Positions 42,784-51,699 of a stretch of 64,000 nucleotides of DNA are shown in pieces (the first letter of the stretch is position 1; every line of letters starts with the position of its first letter). A program made the translations under genes and the position numbers. The notes beneath the pieces are model-generated. The model ran no database searches and was not told where the DNA came from. It saw only the letters and a list, made by a program, of their open reading frames with translations. Origin of the DNA: Luteimonas vadosa (GTDB lineage Bacteria; Pseudomonadota; Gammaproteobacteria; Xanthomonadales; Xanthomonadaceae); the NCBI RefSeq assembly GCF_039543545.1, contig NZ_BAABJY010000002.1, positions 930,001 to 994,000 on the forward strand, given 5' to 3'.

Positions 42784-43947
42784 CTATGCTGCCAGAGGGC
42801 CGTGGGGATAAGCCGCTGCCCGTCCCTGGAATTCCGCGATCCCCGGCTTCCTGATCACGCCGCGGTCGATGTTGACCGCGCGCGACAGCGTCTGGCTGCC
42901 CTCCCAGCCCGCACGTCCTTCGGACATCGCAGCCATGTACACGACCAGGGCCGCGGAGATAGACCGCGAAGCACTTTCCCAGAGGTAGCTGGGGGTATGG
43001 TCGACGGCGTAGTAGTCCACCGCGCCGACCTTGAACATCGGCTCGCGGAACGTCGTGGGCCGGGCGAAGTAGAACCCCATGCCCTCGTCGCAACTGACGT
43101 CGATGACCAGGCATCCCGGTTGCAGGCAGCCGGCTTCCTCGCGGGTGACGAAGTCCACCGGATGCGCGGGATTCTGGAACGTGCCGTTGATGAGGATGCC
43201 GGACTGGGCGATCAGGTCGCCCAGCGGCAGGCGGCTGCCGTCGTGCTGGACGACCATCATCCGCGCCTCGCCCTGCCCGCCGTTCTCCAGCCTGACGTAA
43301 TGGCAGTCGAGGATCTCTTCCCGGACTTCGTGGTCCGGTCGCTGGATGCAGATGGTGATGTCGCGGAAGCCATGCGCCTTCAACGCATAGATCGCGCCGC
43401 GGCTGACGGCGCCGAAGCTGAAGATGAGCGCCTTCCGCTGGTTTCCGTAATGGCCATCGATGCCCCGGAGCTGGAGCGCATGGAGCACCGCGCAATAACC
43501 GGCCATTTCGTTGTTCTTGTAGAAGGTGTGCCTGCCGATGCGCCCTTGGGGATCCCAGATGAACATGTCCTCGAAGGCGATCAGGGTCTGCTTCCGGTCG
43601 ATGGCGGCCTGGGTGATCGCGCGCTGCTGCGCGCAATGCACGTAGCCCCACAGGACGCCGCCCGGGCGGATCTCCTCCAGGTCGGCGAGCACGGGCTTGG
43701 CGATCACCACGATCCCGCAGTCGGCCAGCAGTTCGCTCCGTTCGGCCACGCCGCCGGACTGGTTCGCGATGTCACTGTCCGGGATGCCGAAGGGCGCCCC
43801 GTAACCGGTTTCGAAGACCAGCTTCCGCCGCACGGCCTCGGGCAAGCGCGGCAGGTGCTCCGGATGCACCGGGACGCGCCGTTCGTCCGGCTTGCGCGAG
43901 GATCCGATGATCCCGATGGTGGCTGGCGGTGAATGGGTGGCTGGCAT
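42784..43947 (-). CDS. alanine dehydrogenase/PNT-family enzyme, possibly N5-(carboxyethyl)ornithine synthase-like
   Basis: A 387-residue NAD(P)-dependent enzyme of the alanine dehydrogenase and transhydrogenase family. The N-terminal signature is IGIIGSSRKPDERRVPVHP, and the second domain has the nucleotide loop ALIFSFGAVSRGAIYALKA. The segment HTFYKNNEMAGYCAVLHAL is more like N5-(carboxyethyl)ornithine synthase than alanine dehydrogenase. A reductive condensation of an amino acid with a keto acid is therefore possible. GGAGAC lies upstream of the ATG at 43947. It is convergent with the hybrid kinase and follows a terminator of the fasciclin gene. Confidence 0.78.
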   Translation of the reverse strand: MPATHSPPATIGIIGSSRKPDERRVPVHPEHLPRLPEAVRRKLVFETGYGAPFGIPDSDIANQSGGVAERSELLADCGIVVIAKPVLADLEEIRPGGVLWGYVHCAQQRAITQAAIDRKQTLIAFEDMFIWDPQGRIGRHTFYKNNEMAGYCAVLHALQLRGIDGHYGNQRKALIFSFGAVSRGAIYALKAHGFRDITICIQRPDHEVREEILDCHYVRLENGGQGEARMMVVQHDGSRLPLGDLIAQSGILINGTFQNPAHPVDFVTREEAGCLQPGCLVIDVSCDEGMGFYFARPTTFREPMFKVGAVDYYAVDHTPSYLWESASRSISAALVVYMAAMSEGRAGWEGSQTLSRAVNIDRGVIRKPGIAEFQGRAAAYPHGPLAA

Positions 43948-44033
43948 GTCCGTCTCCTGGAATATCCGTGGCCGCTCGCGAATCGCGAAGGCGCTCCGTC
44001 CGCCACCGCCCAGCCCGCAGGCTGTCGGTGCGC

Positions 44034-44063
44034 GAAAAAAAACGGCAGGGGCTCCCCCTGCCG
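44034..44063 (-). terminator. rho-independent terminator of the fasciclin gene
   Basis: On the minus strand CGGCAGGGG pairs with CCCCTGCCG around a three-base loop (44043-44063), followed by a run of eight or nine T. It lies 38 bases after the fasciclin stop and should separate that gene from the dehydrogenase-like gene downstream. Confidence 0.9.
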
Positions 44064-44101
44064 CCGGTGTCACGCGGGCCCGTCCCTGGGCCTGCGCGGG
44101 T

Positions 44102-44584
44102 TTACTGCGTGGTCGACGGCGCGGTCGGCAGGATGACGCGGTCGATGCCGTGGATGACGCCATTGCTCGAACCGATGTCGGCCTCCGACACCTGCGCACC
44201 ATCGATGCAGACGCGGTCGCCCTGCATCATGATCGGCGCCGCCTGGCCATTGACCGTCTTGGCGGTCTCCCACTTTGCGATGGCCGCAGCGCTGTTGCGG
44301 CCGCTGACGACGTGGTAGTTCAGCAGCGAGGCGAGCTCGGACTTGTTCTCCGGCTTCATCAGGCTGTCGAGTTTTCCGGCCGGCAGCTTCCCGAACGCGG
44401 CGTCGGTCGGGGCGAAGACGGTGAACGGACCGGCGCCATTGAGGGTCGGTGCCAGGCCCGCCTGCTCGACGGCCTTGCCGAAGATCGTGAAGCTGCCGTT
44501 GGCCGCCGCGCGCGCCAGCAGGTTGCCGCTGCCGTTCGTGGGGTTGTTGGGGGTGGTGTTGTTGTTCTGGGTGGTGGTGCTCAT
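44102..44584 (-). CDS. fasciclin (FAS1) domain protein without signal peptide
   Basis: A 160-residue protein with one FAS1 domain. The motifs FTVFAPTDAAFGKLPAGKL and LLNYHVVSG and the closing VIHGIDRVILP are typical of adhesion or matrix proteins. Most bacterial FAS1 proteins are exported, but here the likely start at 44584 (GAGG upstream) gives an opening of Ser/Thr/Gln/Asn/Pro (MSTTTQNNNTTPNNPTNGSG), not a signal peptide; a longer in-frame start adds hydrophobic residues but has no ribosome site. It may stay in the cytoplasm. A terminator follows the gene. Confidence 0.85.
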   Translation of the reverse strand: MSTTTQNNNTTPNNPTNGSGNLLARAAANGSFTIFGKAVEQAGLAPTLNGAGPFTVFAPTDAAFGKLPAGKLDSLMKPENKSELASLLNYHVVSGRNSAAAIAKWETAKTVNGQAAPIMMQGDRVCIDGAQVSEADIGSSNGVIHGIDRVILPTAPSTTQ

Positions 44585-44861
44585 GGGGAAGTACCTCAAA
44601 AGGATCCGGGCTGCCGCGAACGCGGGAGCCGGAACAGGGCGGCCGAAGCCGGAGCCGCCATCGGGGATGGCGGCGGGAATGCTCAGTGTGGGGAGGGGGA
44701 GGAAGCGGCTGAGTGCCGTCACGACATTGCATCGTGGTGCCGGGCCACAGTGCGCCGCGGCCGGTTACGCGACCGTGACGCATGGCGCGCATGCGGCGAC
44801 GACAGGGTTGGCGGCCGGATTTCCTTAAATTTTGCCCAGGTGAAGCGCAGGAACGGATCGG

Positions 44862-45728
44862 CTACAGGCCCGCTTCTTCTTCGGCCTTGGCTTCGCGCCC
44901 CTGCTGGCGGATGAGCGCTTCCTCGCGCGCATCGTTGATCGCGTCGCGCACGGCATCCAAGTCGATGGTGGACTGGTCGTGGACGAATCGGCCCGTCAAC
45001 GGTGAATCGGGCTGCAGCGCGCCCCCGGCGAACAACGCCCAGATTTCCTCGCCGTACCAGGTGTCCAGCAGTTCCGGCGCCCATCGTCCCAGGGTCGCGG
45101 TCAGGTTGTTGACGTCCCGCAGCAGCATGGTGCGCGCGGCATTGTTGCCGGCGGCGCTCACGACCTGCGGGAAATCGATCACCACCGGGCCGTCGACGCC
45201 GACCAGGACGTTGAAGGCCGACAGGTCGCCGTGGATCAGCCCGCAGCACAGCATGCGCACCACCTGCTCCAGCAGCACGCGGTGATAGTCGCGGGCCTGC
45301 GCCGGGGTCAACTCCACTTCGCAGAGGCGCGCGGCCGCGTAGCCACCGGCATCGGTGACCAGTTCCATCACCAGCACGCCGTGGAAGTAACCGAATGGCT
45401 CGGGCACGCGCAAACCGGCTTCGCGCAGCTGGTACAGCGCCTCGACCTCGGTGTTCTTCCACGCCGCTTCCTGCTGCTTGCGGCCGTGCTTGCTGGCGCG
45501 CCCGATCGCGCGTGCCTCGCGGCTGCCGCGCACCTTGCGTCCTTCCTGGTACTGCACGCGTTGCCGGAAGCTGCGCTGCGCCATGTCCTTGTAGACCTTG
45601 GCGCAACGCACGTCGTCGCCACTGCGCACCACGTAGACCTCGGCTTCCTTGCCGCTCTTGAGCGGGCGCAGCACCGCATCGATGACGCCGTCGTCGATCA
45701 GCGCCTGCAGGGCATGTGGGGTTTTCAT
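44862..45728 (-). CDS. RIO-family atypical protein kinase
   Basis: A 288-residue RIO-type protein kinase, a family best known for ribosome assembly in archaea and eukaryotes but also present in some bacteria. The ATP lysine is in VRCAKVYKDMAQRSF, the catalytic loop is GLIHGDLSAFNVLV (Asp, Asn), and the metal-binding Asp is in VVIDFPQVV. The RIO insert FRQRVQYQEGRKVRGSREAR is Arg/Lys-rich. It may act on a ribosome factor or be an ATPase. The ATG at 45728 is preferred; an in-frame Met 16 codons upstream is less supported. Opposite polarity neighbours share no transcript. Confidence 0.9.
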   Translation of the reverse strand: MKTPHALQALIDDGVIDAVLRPLKSGKEAEVYVVRSGDDVRCAKVYKDMAQRSFRQRVQYQEGRKVRGSREARAIGRASKHGRKQQEAAWKNTEVEALYQLREAGLRVPEPFGYFHGVLVMELVTDAGGYAAARLCEVELTPAQARDYHRVLLEQVVRMLCCGLIHGDLSAFNVLVGVDGPVVIDFPQVVSAAGNNAARTMLLRDVNNLTATLGRWAPELLDTWYGEEIWALFAGGALQPDSPLTGRFVHDQSTIDLDAVRDAINDAREEALIRQQGREAKAEEEAGL

Positions 45729-46051
45729 CGCATCCCGGGGTGACGGCGCGACCGCGTCGCGCTCAGGGCGGCGCATTGTCGCAGCAATCGGGGCTGGCCA
45801 CCGGCACCGCCCTCGTCAGCGCCGGCCGGGCCCGTCATTGGACGCTCAACGCTTCGAGGGCGGCATTGGCGTCGGGGAGCCCCACTCCGGTCCAGGAGAG
45901 GTCGTCCGCGAATCCATCGCTTCTCGCCAATGCAAGGGCGAACAAGGGCCGGCGCCGGAGGCGGCCTGGAAGCAACCGGTTACGTGCCCGTCTCGCCGGA
46001 CCCCCATGCACGCACGGCGTGGTTGCCAGCTGGCCTGCCCTGGCCTGTCGT
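45729..46051. other. gene-free interval of about 320 bases
   Basis: Between the NTF2-like gene stop and the RIO kinase start on the same strand. No gene or strong hairpin was seen; the promoter of the RIO gene is probably here. Confidence 0.45.
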
Positions 46052-46513
46052 CTATTCGCCCGGGGCCGCCGGCTCGCTGGAAGGATGGTCCACCGTGTAC
46101 AGCCAGCGGCCGTCGATCTTCTTCTGGACGTCGACGAAGCGGCCGCGATCGACCGACTCGACCTGGGTGGCCTTGTCGACGAAATGGATTTCGTAGGTTC
46201 CCCAGGCGACCCGGGTGTCGCCCATCGATTCCTGGCCCATGCCGTCAAGCCGGACATCCTTGATCTCCACGGTCGCAAGGTAGCCGGCGAAACCGTCGCG
46301 AATCGCCTCGCGGCCCTTGACCATTGGCCCGCCAGGGAACCACATGACGGCATCCTCGGCATAGCACGCGGCCACCGCCTCGGCGTCACCGGCCTTGAAA
46401 GCCGTCAGGAAGCAATCGGAAGCGGAGGCCTCCGGCTCGACGGCGCCCGCGGGCCCCGCCGCCCATGCCACCCCCAACAGCAATGCGTAGCCCAGTCGAA
46501 TTCCTGCGTGCAT
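46052..46513 (-). CDS. exported NTF2-like/SnoaL-type protein
   Basis: A 153-residue protein with a signal peptide (GYALLLGVAWAAGPAGAVEP) and a cone-shaped NTF2-like fold. Pattern: helix SDCFLTAFKAGDAEAVAACY, a strand EDAVMWFPGG, GREAIRDGFAGYLA, and a sheet (VEIKDVRLDGMG, TRVAWGTYEIHF, GRFVDVQKKIDGRWLYTVD). Members can be enzymes (isomerases) or small-molecule binding proteins, and no catalytic residue is recognised. The ATG at 46513 has GGGAGAACGGA upstream. Confidence 0.82.
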   Translation of the reverse strand: MHAGIRLGYALLLGVAWAAGPAGAVEPEASASDCFLTAFKAGDAEAVAACYAEDAVMWFPGGPMVKGREAIRDGFAGYLATVEIKDVRLDGMGQESMGDTRVAWGTYEIHFVDKATQVESVDRGRFVDVQKKIDGRWLYTVDHPSSEPAAPGE

Positions 46514-46951
46514 TCCGTTCTCCCAGTGCGTGGTGCGCGCAAGGATTGGCGCACATCGGGACCCAACGAGGTAACCCACGAGCAGCGGCCAACGCCTGCC
46601 AACGACGCCACCGGCACGCGGGCGTTGTCGGCCAGGGGCAAATGTTGTGCGATCACCCATCCCAACGTGTCGTGCCGACCCCCGTCGTTCGCTTCTTCGA
46701 TGATCCAGCGCATCTCCGGCTCGTTCCTCCGGGAAGCCCTTGGAAGGTGCTCGTCATCCCGCACGATTCTGCTCCCGCCGCGAGACACTTTTCAGGCACG
46801 CGCTCGCCTGCCAAGGCCCCTGGCGCCAATGGAAATGCGTCGGTTTACGCCGGGACAAGCGTATGAACTCGACGGGATGTGGTTCATTCGCCGCCGGACG
46901 TTTCCACGCCGGAAGCGTGGCTGGACCCCCAGCCCCTCCTCGCTCGCAGGG
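46514..46951. other. gene-free interval of about 440 bases
   Basis: Between the hybrid kinase stop and the NTF2-like start, both on the minus strand. Open frames here lack ribosome sites and family resemblance. No RNA gene was recognised. Confidence 0.45.
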
Positions 46952-49900
46952 TCAAGCCGGCTCGCGCCTGCTTTCCACGCTCCCCAGGATCTCCTGCATC
47001 CGGGGCACATCGACCGGCTTGACCATGTGGTGCGCGAACCCCGCGGCCTTGGAGAGTGTCCTGTCGTGGGAATGCCCGTAGCCGGTCAGCGCGATGAAGA
47101 GCCCCCGGCCCACCGTACCGGCGAGCGCTTGTGCCAGCTCGTATCCGGTCATGTCGGGAAGGCCGATGTCGAGGATAAACGCGTCCCAAGGCGCCTCGGC
47201 GTTCGCCAACTCGAGGGCGGAACGGCCGTCGACGGCGACCCTTGGCTGGTGGCCGAGCACCTCCAGCAGCATGGCCAGCGATTCGGCCGCGTCCCGGTTG
47301 TCATCCACGACCAGGATCTTCAACGGCGCCGTCGCCTGCCGGGGAACGCACGAGGCCTGCGACGGGACCTGTTCGGACGGGGCCAGGGGCAGCGTGACGG
47401 TGAGCGTGCTCCCACGGCCCAGGCCCGGGCTCGCCGCGGCGACCGAACCCCCGTGCAGCTGCACGATGCTGCGCACCAGCGCCAGGCCGATGCCCAGGCC
47501 ACCTTGCGAGCGGTCGGGCGTGCGCTCGGCCTGGGTGAACAGGTCGAAGACGCGCGGCACGAGCTGTTCGTCCATGCCGATGCCCGAATCGATGACGCGG
47601 ATCACCACCTGTTCCCCATCCCGCTCGCAGGAAAGCTGCAAGCGTCCACCCTGGGGTGTGTACTTGGCCGCATTGTTGAGAAGGTTGGAGACGACCTGCA
47701 CCAGCCGGTGGCGGTCCCCCAGTACCACGGCGGATCGCGGGCATTCCATGGTCAATGCATGCCCGCGTGAGTGCACCAGCGGTTCCACCTGCTCAACAGC
47801 AGCGGCCAGGACCGAGCGGATATCCACCGGTTCCCGCGCCAGCTCCACCAGACCCCGGGTCACCCGCGAGACGTCCAGCAGGTCGTCGACCAGCTCCGTC
47901 ATGTGGCCCACCTGCCGGGTGATGACCTGGCCGATCTCCCGGACGCGGTCCTCGTCGGACGTCGCCAGTCCCAGCAGGTGCGCCGCCGTCCCGATGGGCG
48001 CCAGGGGATTGCGCAGTTCGTGGGCAAGCATCGCCAGGAATTCGTCCTTGCGCCGGTCGGCCTGCTCCAGCGTCTCCACCATGCGATGGCGCTCGGTGAT
48101 GTCCAGGACCGAACCGATCATCGTCGCCGGAACGCGCCCCGGCCCCGTGCTGTCGAACAGGACCTGCCCACGCGACATTGTCCACACCACTTGGCCATCG
48201 GCATGGATCCAGCGGAATTCCTCGGAGTAGCGGCCATCGCTGTCCGGCGCAAGCGCACCTTCCAGCGCATGCTTGACGCGGGGCCAGTCCTCCGGGTGGA
48301 TGCGTTGCGAGAGGACATCCAGCCCCAGCACTTCCTGGCCCGGGGCCACACCGACGATCTGGCGGCAGCGCGCGTCCATCTGCACGTCCCCGGTCCGCGG
48401 GTCCCAGTTCCAGGTGCCCAGCTGGGCCACGTCGAGGGCCAGGGCGCTCCGCTGCTCGGACAGGCGTAGTGCGTTTTCCATCTGCTTGCGATCGGTGATG
48501 TCCACCGAGGATCCGATCAGGCCCACGACCTTGCCGTCGGCATCGCGCAGCGGCGCCTTGGTGGACAGCCAGAGCGCCGGCGTCCCGTCCGCGAGCCGGA
48601 CTTCCTCCTCGATCTGCTCAGCGTTGCCGGAGGCCATGATGCGACGGTCGGTCGCCATCACAGCCTCGCCCTGCACCGGGTCGGCCAGTACCTCGGCATC
48701 CGTCCGACCGAGGAACTTCTCCGGCGGCAGGCCCAGCAACTCGGAGACTCCGCGATTGGCCACCAGGAAGCGGCCCTCGGCGTCCTTCGCATAGACCACG
48801 CCGGGAACCGCCTCGATGAAGGTGCGCAGCAATGCGGCCGCCTGGTCGCGTTCGGCCTCGGTCTGGCGACGCGTCTCGATATCGAGCAGGACGCCGGGGA
48901 ATCGGATCGGGCGCCCGTCGGCGTCCATTTCCACCCGGCCATTGGCCTCCACCCACCGCATCGTGCCGTCGCGATGGCGGACCCGGTACTCGCAGCGATA
49001 GGCCCCGCCGCGCGCCATCACCTCGGCGACCGCTTCCGACACGCGGGCGCGGTCATCGACGTGGATCGACTCCATGACCTCTTCCAGTGCCAGGCCTTCC
49101 CTGCACTGGACCGCGTCCAGCCCGAAGCTGGCAGCGAAGCGTGCGTCGGCGATGAAGCGGTTGTCGGGGATGGTCCACACCCAGGTCCCGACGATCGCGC
49201 CGGCATCGAGCGCCAGCTGCACGCGCTCGGCGGCGAGCGCGGCCTCCGCGGCGATCCGGCGGTGCTCGCTCAGGTCGCGGATAAACACCGCCAACCCCTG
49301 GGCCACGGGATACGCACGCGCCTCCAGCCAATAAGAGCGCCCGTCGGCGAAGTCTTGCGGGAACTCGTGGCGTCCTGGCTGTCCGTCGGCGAGCACCTGG
49401 CGGTACATCCGGCCCAGTTCCGTGTCGCGGACCTCGGGGTACAAGGACCACAGGTCCTTGTCGAGCAAGGCCTCCCGGTCGCAAGCGGCGAGCCGGAGGG
49501 TGGCTTCGTTCACCTCCAGCACGCGGAAGTCGCGATCCAGCAACAGGAAGGCTTCATCCATGTTGGCGAGCACGCCACGATGGCGCGCCTCGCTTTCGGC
49601 GAGCCGCTGTTCGGCCAGCACCTGTGCAGTGATCTCGGTACAGGCGCAGAACACGCCGTCCACGGCGCCGCCTCCCCCACGGACCGGCGAGTAGAAGAAC
49701 GAGAAGTGGGTTTGTTCCGGATAACCGTGACGATGCATCACCAACGGGATGTCCTGCATCTGCACGGGTTGGCCCGCCACCGCCGCCGAGAAGATCGGGT
49801 CGAGTTGCGCCCGGATCTCGTACCAGACCTCCAGGAAGTCCTGGGCCAACGCGGCGGGATGCTTGTTCCCCAGGATGCCGGCGTAATGGTCGTTGTAGAG

Positions 49901-50089
49901 CAAGGTCCGGGACGGGCCCCAGGCCGTGAACATCGGCTGGTTGGAGGCCAGCATGATCGCAACCAGGGTCTTGAGGGCCGACGGCCAGGCTTCCGGGGCG
50001 CCGAGCGCCGTGCCCTCCCATGGCAGCTCGCGCATCCGCCGGCCCATGTCGCCGCCGCCGGCCATGAAGTCAGGGACTGGATTGGTCAT
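46952..50089 (-). CDS. multi-PAS hybrid histidine kinase
   Basis: A 1045-residue soluble sensor kinase. Five PAS domains lie near 45-155, 165-280, 285-405, 410-535 and 540-680, the last three with PAC tails (GVLLDIETRR, SSVDITDRKQ, SVLDITERHR). HisKA follows with the phospho-acceptor near residue 691 (FLAMLAHELRNPLAP), then HATPase (DSGIGMDEQLVP, GGLGIGLALVRS) and a C-terminal receiver from about 922 (ILVVDDNRDAAESL, phospho-acceptor Asp in AFILDIGLPDMTG). The N-terminal PAS resembles those of blue-light or redox sensing kinases, but no cofactor Cys or flavin motif is seen. No membrane segment is present. Confidence 0.92.
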   Translation of the reverse strand: MTNPVPDFMAGGGDMGRRMRELPWEGTALGAPEAWPSALKTLVAIMLASNQPMFTAWGPSRTLLYNDHYAGILGNKHPAALAQDFLEVWYEIRAQLDPIFSAAVAGQPVQMQDIPLVMHRHGYPEQTHFSFFYSPVRGGGGAVDGVFCACTEITAQVLAEQRLAESEARHRGVLANMDEAFLLLDRDFRVLEVNEATLRLAACDREALLDKDLWSLYPEVRDTELGRMYRQVLADGQPGRHEFPQDFADGRSYWLEARAYPVAQGLAVFIRDLSEHRRIAAEAALAAERVQLALDAGAIVGTWVWTIPDNRFIADARFAASFGLDAVQCREGLALEEVMESIHVDDRARVSEAVAEVMARGGAYRCEYRVRHRDGTMRWVEANGRVEMDADGRPIRFPGVLLDIETRRQTEAERDQAAALLRTFIEAVPGVVYAKDAEGRFLVANRGVSELLGLPPEKFLGRTDAEVLADPVQGEAVMATDRRIMASGNAEQIEEEVRLADGTPALWLSTKAPLRDADGKVVGLIGSSVDITDRKQMENALRLSEQRSALALDVAQLGTWNWDPRTGDVQMDARCRQIVGVAPGQEVLGLDVLSQRIHPEDWPRVKHALEGALAPDSDGRYSEEFRWIHADGQVVWTMSRGQVLFDSTGPGRVPATMIGSVLDITERHRMVETLEQADRRKDEFLAMLAHELRNPLAPIGTAAHLLGLATSDEDRVREIGQVITRQVGHMTELVDDLLDVSRVTRGLVELAREPVDIRSVLAAAVEQVEPLVHSRGHALTMECPRSAVVLGDRHRLVQVVSNLLNNAAKYTPQGGRLQLSCERDGEQVVIRVIDSGIGMDEQLVPRVFDLFTQAERTPDRSQGGLGIGLALVRSIVQLHGGSVAAASPGLGRGSTLTVTLPLAPSEQVPSQASCVPRQATAPLKILVVDDNRDAAESLAMLLEVLGHQPRVAVDGRSALELANAEAPWDAFILDIGLPDMTGYELAQALAGTVGRGLFIALTGYGHSHDRTLSKAAGFAHHMVKPVDVPRMQEILGSVESRREPA

Positions 50090-50341
50090 GGCCCATTCTG
50101 CCGCAGCAACGCTGGATGGCCCTTGACGCGGTCGTCGCAGGCCGCGCCATCGTGCCCGGGACGCGCCCCGGGCCCGGCAGACCTCGAACCCCCTTCCGCA
50201 TCGGCCGGCCTGTCCGTGCCCACGGGTCCGGCTGCGCGATGCGTGGCGACACCAGATCCACGGGCTTGCCGCGCGCTGCCTGGCATCCCTGGCAACTCTT
50301 GCCGACTCGTCGGCGGGCTTGGAAGCGATGTCCCCTCGGCG

Positions 50342-51289
50342 CTACAGCGACGCCACGTGCGCGATCATCCGCTGGCGCATCGCCTCGTCCGGCAACCGCC
50401 CCCGGGCAGCACCCATGTTGTCGACCATGTGCCTGGCCTGGCTGGTCGCCGGGGTGGCGACGGTCACCGCCGGATGGGAGACCACGAACTTGAGGAAGAA
50501 CTGGCCCCAGGTGGCGGCATCGAATTCGGCCGCCCACGCCGGCAGCGGCTTGCCGCGCACCGTCTCCCAAAGCCGGGTGCGGCCGAACGGCATGTAGACC
50601 AGCACGCCGATGCCCTTGTCCTGAGCCAGAGGGAAGATGCGCTCCTCCATCGTGCGGTTGTCGATCGCGTAGTCGACGCCGATGAAGTCCAGCGGCTCGT
50701 CGCGCATCACCTGCTCCAGGTGCGCGTACTGGGGGGCATTCGTCGTGGTGATGCCCATGTAGCGCACCCGGCCGGCCGCCTTGTGCTCCTTGAGGATGCC
50801 CAGCTGGGTGTCCGGATCGCCCATGTTGTGGACCTGGACCAGGTCGATCGGTCGCTTGCCGATGCGCTCGAACGAGGATTGCAGCTGCGCGCGGGCCTGT
50901 GCCTCGTCGGCCTTGCCGCCACTGCGTGGCGCGACGTTGAGCTTGGTGGCCCAGAAGATCGATTCGGTGACGCCCAGCTCACGCGCCAGCTCACCCGCGA
51001 CCTCCTCGGAGGCGCCATAGCTTGGCGCGGTGTCGAACACCCGACCGCCCTGCGCGTGCAGGGCCTCGAGCACGGCGCGCAGCGCGCTCGCGTCCGCACT
51101 GCCGGCCATGCGCGAGAAGGTCGCCGAACTGCCGAGCCCGACCACCGGCAGCTGTTCGCTGGTACCGGGGATCGCGCGGGTGATCAACGACGCCGGCCGG
51201 TCCCCGGCTGCCAGGAGCAACTTCGGGTTGATCGCCAGGGCCGTACCGGCAGCCAGCGACAGCTTGAGGTATTCGCGACGGGTGGTCAT
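50342..51289 (-). CDS. Tat-exported aldo/keto reductase
   Basis: A 315-residue aldo/keto reductase with a twin-arginine signal (TTRREYLKLSLAAGTALA), so the enzyme is exported folded, perhaps with its cofactor. Catalytic residues are Asp and Tyr in GRVFDTAPSYGASEEV, Lys in IFWATKLNVAP and His in LVQVHNMGDPD. The fold order matches the family. The ATG at 51289 is chosen at the Tat motif with AGGAA upstream; a longer frame exists upstream. Together with the exported aminotransferase and dehydrogenase elsewhere in the window, it shows a tendency to export cofactor enzymes. Confidence 0.87.
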   Translation of the reverse strand: MTTRREYLKLSLAAGTALAINPKLLLAAGDRPASLITRAIPGTSEQLPVVGLGSSATFSRMAGSADASALRAVLEALHAQGGRVFDTAPSYGASEEVAGELARELGVTESIFWATKLNVAPRSGGKADEAQARAQLQSSFERIGKRPIDLVQVHNMGDPDTQLGILKEHKAAGRVRYMGITTTNAPQYAHLEQVMRDEPLDFIGVDYAIDNRTMEERIFPLAQDKGIGVLVYMPFGRTRLWETVRGKPLPAWAAEFDAATWGQFFLKFVVSHPAVTVATPATSQARHMVDNMGAARGRLPDEAMRQRMIAHVASL

Positions 51290-51699
51290 GACGGTTCCTG
51301 GTGGCGTTGCGGAACGGCGGCGCGGCCGCGGACGTCGCCCGATAATGCCAGCCGTTCGGCGGCACGGCACAGGGTCGAAAGTTGGGCGCGGACGCTGTCC
51401 GGTTCACGTACGGCAACCCACCGTGCGGGGGGGGGCACAAATGTACCTGCCCCCTTCGTTCCGGAATCAATCGAAAGATACCCCGCTCGCCGACGGGAGC
51501 CATCGCGGAACGCGGACGGCATCGACATGCCGCCGCGTGAAACCCGGTCCCGCAACAGTTTCCCGCTCCCTCCAGCCAAGGCAGTAGAGGTTCCTCGCCC
51601 GTGCCCTCGCCTGCCTCCTTCGACCCCCCGACTTCCGGCAGGCGTGCGGGCGCGCGCCATTTCCCACACTGCGGGCCTCTCCGAATCCTCCCTGCCCCG
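51290..51699. other. divergent intergenic region with a run of nine G
   Basis: About 410 bases between the Tat reductase and the PD40 gene, read divergently. It contains a homopolymer of nine G at 51427-51435. No gene is convincing. Confidence 0.45.

Noticed and set aside
46405..46788. 127-codon minus-strand frame overlapping the NTF2-like gene
   Set aside because: Starts in the gene-free interval, has no ribosome site and overlaps a better-supported gene in another frame.
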